64,000 nucleotides of DNA from Schistocerca nitens (lineage: Eukaryota; Arthropoda; Insecta; Orthoptera; Acrididae), in the NCBI RefSeq assembly GCF_023898315.1, contig NC_064622.1:277007503-277071502 (forward strand), in the 5' to 3' direction. A program made the position numbers and the translations under genes. The notes below the pieces were generated by a model. It was not told where the DNA came from. It searched no databases and was given only the letters and a program-made list of their open reading frames with translations. Shown here one piece after another: positions 58,272 through 64,000 of this stretch (positions are counted from its first letter, which is position 1; the number at the start of each line of letters is the position of its first letter).

Positions 58272-61187
58272 TCATGTCAGCACCATACTGTATGGGCACT
58301 TCAATACAAGCCATTTTTTTAACTCGTTTTTAAAAATTCTACCAGAAAGCTGTTTCAGGTTGTTTGGCAGAGAATTATAAAATATTGCTCCCTTAATTAA
58401 TGGGGTATTTGTTGTTAGATTCAATCGTCTGCTCACCATATGAAAGTCTGATTTTTGTCTTGTATTGTAATCATGGATTTCCATATTCCTGTTTGTCACT
58501 TTTTTGTCTTTTTTCACTAATAATATTGATTGGAACATATATACTGCATAGATAGTCATAATATTAAACTTAATAAACAGGTTTTTACATGAAGTTCTGG
58601 GTCTTACTTTTGCCATAGTTCTTATTACTCTTTTCTGCAATACAAATACCCTTTTTATATTGTATTGGCTACACCCACCCCACAATACAATTCCATAAGA
58701 TAGATGGGGATACACCAACCCAAAATACGCTATTTTTATTGCTTCGATATCTAAATATTGAACTAATCTCCTTAGTAAATACAGACTAGATGTTATTTTA
58801 CCACAGACATGATCTATTTGCTGATTCCACGAAAGTCTGTCATCTATATATATCCCCAGAAATTTACATTCTGAACAGGTATTTTCCTGAATGTCCTCAT
58901 TTAGAACAGTATTTTTATTTGAACTACTTGTCTTAAAATAAATTAAATTAGTTTTGTTATTATTGACCCACAGGTTTTCTTTTTCAAAATGTGTTTGGGC
59001 TTTTTCAACAAAATTCTGTACCACTGAATTTAGGTCATCATTACTACGTGCCCAGCAAACCCCAGAGGTGTCATCAGCATACATAGTAATATGATGTCTG
59101 GTGTCTAATACTTTTGGGAAATCATTCACGTAGCAAATAAACAAGAAGGGGCCCAAGATAGAGCCTTGTGGCACACCAAAATTTATGTTCCTTATCTTTG
59201 ATCTTCTTTTTGCAATTACCTCTCCATTATCATACACAACTTCTGTGCATTGTTGTCTATCTTTAAGGTAAGATTCTATTAAAAGCAACAGTTTCCCACT
59301 GACACCATTATAAGCAAGTTTACTTAAAAGAGCGCCATGATGGACTCTGTCAAACGCTTTGGAAAGATCTAAAAACACTCCTGCCGTTTCGTAACCCTCA
59401 TTTATTTTCTCCATCAGACAGTGTACAAACTGTACTGCTGCAGATATGGTGCTCCGACCACTTCTAAAGCCGTGTTGAAAATCTCCTATTAAGTTATTCA
59501 TATTATAGTGCTCAATTAGGATTTCTAGCATTATTTTTTCAATTAATTTACCAAACACTGACGTTAAGGCAACTGGTCTGTAGTTCTGTGGCTGTTTTCT
59601 TTCCCCTTTTTTATATAAAGGTTTAACTAAAGCAAGTTTCAGTTTCTTCGGAAACACACCTTCTTCAAGTACACAATTTATTAGATGGACTAACGGTCTG
59701 GCTAACTCACCCTTGCATTTTTTCAGTAGAAAAGGAGAGAATTCATCCCATCCAGCTGATCTTTTATTTTTTAGGTTGTCAATTAGCTCTGTTACATCCT
59801 TGATGGTTACTGTAGGTAGCATACAAGAGTCCCTTTCCTTTTCCTTATCATATTTAAACGGCCTCTCCTGTTTCATGCAAGTATCATTTTCAATAGCATC
59901 TATAAAGTAATCATTAAATATATTGCTAACTATATAAGGATCAGAAAAATTATCATTATGTATACTTAACTCTATATTATTAATTTTAGTTTTTGAATCA
60001 GTGTTCCTCATATCATTAACTACTGCCCAGCACGACTTTGAGACACAGTCAGAATTTCGGATCTGTTTACTAATATGTTCTACTTTCCTTCTCCTTACTT
60101 CCTTGCGATACTCATATTTATATTTTTTATAATCCTCTTTATATGAATCAAGACTGGTTTCTCTGTGTAGCTTATACATATACTCCATTCCTTCTTTGAG
60201 ACTTTTCGTTTTTTCATCAAGTTTTACACGTTTCACTACTGGAGGTTTATTTTTATTTACATTCATCTTCTTTGCCGGGATAGTAATATCAATATGTCTA
60301 GTTAAAATTTTTACAAATACTTCCCATTTGCTGTCAACTCCCCTTTCTCTATAAACTGATTCCCAAGATTCTTGACCCAAAGTATTCTTTAGCAAGGTGA
60401 TGTTGTATTCAGAAAATAATCTTCGATTCTCAAATTTTTTGTTTTGTTTAAGTTTATTAAGACAACCAATCACTAATAATTGTCCTAGATGATCAGATAT
60501 GTGCCCGTTTACAGTCTGTGCCGAAACAACATTTTCATAATTGGTCATCACATGATCTATGGAACTGCTGCTTGTCTCAGATATTCTAGTGGGCACATGA
60601 CCAAGTAGATCTTTAATATCATAGGATCTTATGCAGTCTTGTAAACCTTTGCATTCCTGGCTGTTGCTTAGTGTGTTTATATTAAAGTCTCCTAACATTA
60701 CAATATTTACTGTATTGCCACCCTTGCTTAGCTTCCCCAATACACTATCCAGTGCTTCCAGGAAAACCTCGAGGTTACCAGAAGGGGCTCGATATATACC
60801 TAGCACAATAAGTGGGACGGATACAATCATTAACTTAATTATCACTGCTTCAAAGTCTTTCTCGATACAATAATCCTTAACCCATGATACTTTTTCTACA
60901 GAACTTATTAGGTTACATTTCCTTACGTAAGTAGCAACACCCCCTCCTTTATGTTCTGTTCTACAAAAAAACGATGTAAGATTATACTCCTGTAACTTAT
61001 AATACTGAATATTATGGTTACCTTTTTGATGCTCTGTAACCACGATTACATGTGGAGCTAGATCTGTAACTAAGGCCTCAAATACATCGATTTTGTTACC
61101 CAAGCCCTCAATATTATAATGTAAAAATGATACATTAGTACAATCATGAGAGGATATATCCTTCTCAAGGTTAACATTATCACACAA
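58272..61187 (-). CDS. CR1-type LINE ORF2: AP endonuclease and reverse transcriptase
   Basis: This is a 971-residue open frame that nicks the target and copies the RNA. Endonuclease, residues about 20-240: FLHYNIEGL, Glu52 (VTEHQKGN), GDFNIN (167-170), IDHV (Asp211/His212) and the terminal ISDH (Asp232/His233). A basic linker runs 300-380. RT 515-760: LVKPLYKKGE, NYRPVALTSVFGKLIEKIM, GFRSGRSTISA, VFLDLSKAFDRVHH (Asp607), FGVPQGSILGPFLF and MYADDTSG (703-706). C-terminal domain about 840-971, ending in the FYNSLPNNLKQL region. The listed first codon is TTG. The frame is open upstream to a TGA that overlaps the end of ORF1, with no ATG in between, so translation by -1 frameshift from ORF1 is likely. 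The coding sequence is on the strand opposite to its piggyBac host. Confidence 0.95.
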   Translation of the reverse strand: MCDNVNLEKDISSHDCTNVSFLHYNIEGLGNKIDVFEALVTDLAPHVIVVTEHQKGNHNIQYYKLQEYNLTSFFCRTEHKGGGVATYVRKCNLISSVEKVSWVKDYCIEKDFEAVIIKLMIVSVPLIVLGIYRAPSGNLEVFLEALDSVLGKLSKGGNTVNIVMLGDFNINTLSNSQECKGLQDCIRSYDIKDLLGHVPTRISETSSSSIDHVMTNYENVVSAQTVNGHISDHLGQLLVIGCLNKLKQNKKFENRRLFSEYNITLLKNTLGQESWESVYRERGVDSKWEVFVKILTRHIDITIPAKKMNVNKNKPPVVKRVKLDEKTKSLKEGMEYMYKLHRETSLDSYKEDYKKYKYEYRKEVRRRKVEHISKQIRNSDCVSKSCWAVVNDMRNTDSKTKINNIELSIHNDNFSDPYIVSNIFNDYFIDAIENDTCMKQERPFKYDKEKERDSCMLPTVTIKDVTELIDNLKNKRSAGWDEFSPFLLKKCKGELARPLVHLINCVLEEGVFPKKLKLALVKPLYKKGERKQPQNYRPVALTSVFGKLIEKIMLEILIEHYNMNNLIGDFQHGFRSGRSTISAAVQFVHCLMEKINEGYETAGVFLDLSKAFDRVHHGALLSKLAYNGVSGKLLLLIESYLKDRQQCTEVVYDNGEVIAKRRSKIRNINFGVPQGSILGPFLFICYVNDFPKVLDTRHHITMYADDTSGVCWARSNDDLNSVVQNFVEKAQTHFEKENLWVNNNKTNLIYFKTSSSNKNTVLNEDIQENTCSECKFLGIYIDDRLSWNQQIDHVCGKITSSLYLLRRLVQYLDIEAIKIAYFGLVYPHLSYGIVLWGGCSQYNIKRVFVLQKRVIRTMAKVRPRTSCKNLFIKFNIMTIYAVYMFQSILLVKKDKKVTNRNMEIHDYNTRQKSDFHMVSRRLNLTTNTPLIKGAIFYNSLPNNLKQLSGRIFKNELKKWLVLKCPYSMVLT

Positions 61188-61225
61188 ATTGATAGTTTCT
61201 AAATTGGGAACACTGAGGGACTTTT

Positions 61226-62362
61226 TTATCCTAAAAAATCAACAGTCTTGACACTGCAGTGAGGAATTATTTCGGTTTGCTTGCTCTGCAGGCATATATA
61301 ATTATCACTTCCGTCTTTCGTGTGTATGACATCTGAGGTACAAGGTATCACATTTGAATTATCGCATTTTGTTTCCACAATAGCTCTGTTGATGTCAGTT
61401 GCTAGAGTATTCTTGCCCAGACGATTAAGATGTAGTCCATGTACAGTGAAGCTGCTTCTTTGATAACTGTTAAGGTCCAGCAGTCTCACATTTTTTAACT
61501 TGGAGCAGAAATGTTTTAATTTTTTATTTGTAGATCGGATTTCTCGGTTCACACACGACCAGTCGGGCAGATCAAATCTCGCCGGAATATTTGACAAGAT
61601 CACATTTGTATGGGACAACATCATTAACAAAACAATCAACTTTTTAATAAATGAACTGGCCTCGTTGCAATAAACGTCGTTTGAACCTGCTATAATAACA
61701 ACGACATCACTTTCTGTAAAATCGGTGCAGTCGTTGTTTACAGAGCTTGTTACATCAACAAACTTCGCCCCAGGTTTAATAACGGATGAAATGCGCACGT
61801 TTTCTGTGGTCGAGTTAGACATACAATCTGAAATATTAGGTGCATGACTATCTCCGTAAATTTTAACATTCTTTTTACACTGAAACTGAGCTTGTTTAAC
61901 CTTAGGACCACTTTTTGTAGTTTTGGTGACACTACTTGCATTTGCAGTTGCACTTTCACACGTGGTTTTCAATTCTTGTTGCTGTTTTGTTTTATGTATT
62001 TCACCCACATCGGACTGTTTTTCAAGTATTAATCTAGAATTTTCTTCCTTTAAACATAGTATTTCAGTTTTTAATGCCTGAATGTCATTTTGAAGTAATT
62101 TTATAATTTCATTTTTGGAGTCCACTATAGTTGCAAGATCGGCCGTTTCGTTATGTAAACAAGCGTGACACGTCCACGGAAAATCTTCACTGATGTATTT
62201 TAAGTTTATTTTCGCGCACTTTTCGTGTAACCAATAGTTGCACTTGACACACCAAATACCTTTCATAACTCGCTTTTCACATTCTTTACACGACGAACTG
62301 CTTATTTTTTGCCTTTTGGACGAGAGCACAGTGCCACTACACTTTTCTATCGGCGCCATCAT
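61226..62362 (-). CDS. CR1-type LINE ORF1: PHD finger, coiled coil, SGNH hydrolase
   Basis: 378 residues, starting MMAPIEKC. A PHD-like C4HC3 finger spans 25-68 (Cys25, 28, 38, 41, His46, Cys49, 65, 68). A charged coiled-coil stretch spans about 76-132 (KNEIIKLLQNDIQALKTEIL). An SGNH/esterase domain spans about 164-330: block I YGDSHAPN (Ser172), block III AGSNDV (Asn228) and block V VHGLHLNRLG (His308/His311). ORF1 proteins of CR1-like LINEs bind element RNA, and such esterase domains are known there, with an unclear role (membrane or lipid contact has been proposed). The frame ends VDFLG-TAA. Two ATGs are adjacent at the start; I took the first. Confidence 0.93.
   Translation of the reverse strand: MMAPIEKCSGTVLSSKRQKISSSSCKECEKRVMKGIWCVKCNYWLHEKCAKINLKYISEDFPWTCHACLHNETADLATIVDSKNEIIKLLQNDIQALKTEILCLKEENSRLILEKQSDVGEIHKTKQQQELKTTCESATANASSVTKTTKSGPKVKQAQFQCKKNVKIYGDSHAPNISDCMSNSTTENVRISSVIKPGAKFVDVTSSVNNDCTDFTESDVVVIIAGSNDVYCNEASSFIKKLIVLLMMLSHTNVILSNIPARFDLPDWSCVNREIRSTNKKLKHFCSKLKNVRLLDLNSYQRSSFTVHGLHLNRLGKNTLATDINRAIVETKCDNSNVIPCTSDVIHTKDGSDNYICLQSKQTEIIPHCSVKTVDFLG
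61232..61238 (-). promoter_or_regulatory. Candidate -1 ribosomal frameshift site, T TTT TTA
   Basis: In the ORF1 frame the codons are GAT TTT TTA GGA TAA, so the heptamer T TTT TTA is in the X XXY YYZ register used by programmed -1 frameshifting (the HIV-1 heptamer is the same). After slipping, the frame reads AGG ATA AAA AAG TCC and runs open into ORF2. Function is inferred; I could not judge a downstream stimulatory structure by eye. Confidence 0.7.
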
Positions 62363-64000
62363 GATTCTGTAGCCTGTGTTGCCATGCTGGCTTTGTGGGT
62401 TTCTTCTGTGTGTTGGTTGGTTCTCATCTCTGCCTAGTGTGTATATTTAGTGTAGTGAGTGCTCCTATATAAACCAAGTAGTTGTAACTCTTCCATAGTT
62501 GTGTTTTCATTTATTTTGTTGTGTATGATTGTGCTGATAGTTTTTATTGTTGTTTTGACTTGTGGGTTATTTGGCAGTCTATGCAAGAATGGCCTAATGT
62601 TTGTATTTGTGTCTTTGTATTCTATATATGTCAGCTGAAATTTCTCTTCTATATCTAACATGTGTGTCACTTCGTGTTCTATTTGTGCTTGTTCTGGTGG
62701 CTGTCTTAAGATTTCGTTTTCCTCTGATTGTTTAATTGATGCGTGTTGGTCTTTGTTTGTTTGCTCTGGGATATTTGATTCCATTACTGTATTTTCTTTT
62801 TCTTCTGATTGCACATTATTTTGTTCCAGTATTTGTTGTACTTGTTGTTTGATGTTTTCTAATTCTGACTGGGGTATCCTGTTATTTTTTATTATTACAC
62901 TGATCTGATCAGCTAGCCATTGTTCTGTTAGAAAATTTTAATTCTGGGTATCTGGTAATAAATGTTGTGTATACTTGTGATCTGTATCCAGTTTTGTTGG
63001 TTCCTAGGTTTGTTGCTTGGTAATAACAGAACATGAGGTGTTGATTAACTTCATCTGACCATCTCATCCTCTGTCTTTGTTTTCCTTCTAGGAAGCATAT
63101 CCTGCAAAACACTTCTATTAGGATTTAAATCATTTTCCAGTTGGCTAGCAGTGTCGTTACCTTTGTGGGCGGGAATAGGGTTCAAGCGTCGTCCCCGACC
63201 ATGACGGCGCTTGTCCGAGGCTTCTTTAGTTCTGTCCTAAACCAAGTAATCACACTAAAAGGGGGGTTAGCCCTATTAGTGGTTTGTTCTTTTCGTCACC
63301 TTTTACAACTGGCAGAACATACCGGAGGCCTATTCTTTTCCCGGACCTCCACAGGGTTTATTATTATTATTATTACTATTATTATTATTACTGCTTTGAT
63401 CATTAACAACATACTGTAATATAACAACAATGCCTTTGGCATATAACAGTACGGAAAATACATGTGAGTAGAAGTTTTTTTCAGCTTTTTATTATGTCGG
63501 GTCATATTGACCCAAGCAGTACATTTGTTTAGTAAATGTGAAGAGAACAGCAGAGTTAAATACTCAATGGATTTCTTGTTGAGCTGAACACATTTGTGGC
63601 ATCTTTGTTCCAGCATCATTAAACCACCTAAAAGTCTTGCAGAAACAAGATTTTATTCTCAACTTTCCTTTGCATTTGGAGATCAGTTATTTCTTGAATT
63701 TGTTGAGAAGTTGTACTTTGCCATTATGATTTTATCATGTTGTAAGTAATCAATAAGCAGGATTCCATCTTTATCCCAAGAGGCACATGAGAGCATCTTG
63801 CCTACTGATCTTAGTGTTCTGAACTTCTTTGGATGTTGTTAGCCGCTGTGTCTCCATTATACAGACTTTCTTTGGTCTCTGGATAATTCTTGTATATCCA
63901 AGTTTCGTCCACTGTGATGAGAAAATCCAAAAACCCCACAGGATCCTGGTAAAACTTGACAATATGGACTGTGAAGCAACCACTCATTCAAGCTTTTGGT

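Larger units (their letters stand above)
58103..62363 (-). mobile_element. CR1-type LINE with two open ORFs, apparently intact
   Basis: It is flanked by ATTCTG duplications (58097-58102 and 62364-62369). On the minus strand ORF1 (62362-61226) is followed 38 bases later by the reported ORF2 start (61187-58272), then a 169-bp 3' UTR ending in GATAAAGATAAATAAAGATA repeats. Both frames are free of stops. The 5' end lies one base before the first ATG. PHD plus esterase in ORF1 is known for CR1-like LINEs. A slippery heptamer precedes the ORF1 stop. Confidence 0.92.
54960..63150 (-). pseudogene. R4-like RT with restriction-type endonuclease, broken
   Basis: N-terminal Myb-like stretch RMRWSDEVNQHLMFCYYQAT (about 63090). 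A frameshift occurs near 62930, then IPQSELENIKQQVQQILEQN. After the CR1 insert come a basic coiled-coil stretch (58049-57900), EVTQAINSMHNWKAPGKDKI, EVQKGFCKAARGCKEQLIID and YIDYQKAFDSVP. The solo LTR sits exactly between SVP and HSWLLQILEIYK. Then CGIYQGDSLSPFWFCLALNP and MDDLKLLA; the codon before MDD, normally Tyr of YMDD, is a TAG stop. Then RKEGGRGFIDIKNLHYGQVD, WLRKGNIHSETEGFMIAIQD, and a CCHC zinc motif (CRLC...H..GC) before a nuclease-like region. There are several stops. It would target and prime at TAA repeats. Confidence 0.78.
54889..63357 (-). mobile_element. R4/Dong-like LINE in a (TAA)n tract, interrupted by a CR1 and a solo LTR
   Basis: The plus strand has ATT repeats on both sides (54876-54888 and 63358-63391). 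On the minus strand the single frame begins near 63200 and the 3' UTR ends at the left repeat. Inserts: CR1-type LINE 58103-62363 and solo LTR 56732-57218. Removing them leaves about 3.7 kb, a usual length. The Dong element is known to insert in TAA repeats, which fits. Assignment to the R4 clade is by motif and target; R2-group membership is firmer than the clade. Confidence 0.75.
52674..63555 (+). mobile_element. piggyBac-type transposon hosting an R4/Dong-like LINE
   Basis: TTAA duplications lie at 52670-52673 and 63556-63559. Similar inverted ends (TCCTGCTTTTCTG against CTCTGCTGTTCTC) and a subterminal palindrome near each end (GGGTCCATATGACCC at about 52690; GGGTCATATTGACCC at about 63500) support the limits. 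The transposase lies at 53054-54743. The LINE sits between the transposase stop and the right end, so the original element was about 2.4 kb. Confidence 0.85.
52636..64000 (-). mobile_element. Mariner-type transposon, antisense, split by piggyBac; runs off the right edge
   Basis: The minus strand at about 63850-63700 reads SCASWDKDGILLIDYLQHDK then IIMAKYN, a mariner core block. 63950-63870 corresponds to the preceding catalytic region, and near 63600 the element has the C-terminal 'W..C' motif region. Left of the piggyBac, TGAGGGGTGCTCGTAAGTCA at 52636 could be its 3' inverted repeat. The link of the two sides is inferred from position. The transposase is broken. Confidence 0.6.

Noticed and set aside
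1-64000. CRISPR array, bacterial operons or ribosomal RNA
   Set aside because: No regularly spaced short repeats, Shine-Dalgarno-spaced genes or rRNA text. The content is eukaryotic, with introns and transposons.

Overview
The window looks like nuclear DNA of a large-genome insect. The only host gene I can support is the 3' half of an insect delta/epsilon-type glutathione S-transferase (GST) on the minus strand. Its two visible coding exons (48519-48686 and 35380-35526) join in phase across a 13.0-kb intron. Nearly everything else is transposable elements, nested up to four deep. Several families (the TGTGGTGTCACC-type LTR, the Tc1 with CATTAAAATTGCTACACC ends, the GT-rich inverted-repeat elements, a 246-bp tRNA-tailed SINE) are ones I associate with grasshoppers and locusts (Schistocerca-like). 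That assignment is recall, not a search.

Region 1-17.8 kb is a Russian doll. An old antisense Gypsy element (RT at 1-550, protease and gag zinc knuckle at 16.65-17.6 kb) was split by a head-to-head GT-rich inverted-repeat element. The left arm of that element then took three insertions: a Tc1 (1841-8854), an IS630/mariner-type transposon (8934-10242) and a young Gypsy element with 471-bp LTRs (10301-15944). The Tc1 carries a further LTR element with a tRNA-Pro primer site (2813-8461) and an odd 300-bp duplication of Tc1 DNA.

Region 17.9-35 kb is a mosaic of LINE fragments, an antisense Gypsy integrase remnant, a mariner carrying a TA-flanked 1.87-kb element with three ~193-bp tandem repeats, a degenerate SINE, a rearranged second mariner, and a Gypsy RT remnant. 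The GST 3' end lies at 35.4 kb. Its 13-kb intron holds another nested DNA transposon (36.26-40.24 kb, with a Tc1, a 422-bp inverted-repeat element and a LINE tail inside), a nearly complete RTE-type LINE (41.8-45.0 kb) and a SINE with perfect target duplications.

Region 48.7-64 kb lies upstream of the last visible GST exon and is probably a further intron. It holds more LINE fragments and a second doll. An antisense mariner contains a TTAA-flanked piggyBac (52674-63555), which contains an R4/Dong-like LINE sitting in a (TAA)n tract (about 54.9-63.36 kb). That LINE in turn contains a solo Gypsy LTR (56732-57218) and a CR1-type LINE (58103-62363). The CR1-type element is the best find. Both of its ORFs are open, and its PHD + SGNH-hydrolase ORF1 ends on a canonical T TTT TTA slippery heptamer. 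That heptamer sits exactly where a -1 frameshift would enter the EN-RT frame, so ORF2 may be made as a fusion by programmed frameshifting.
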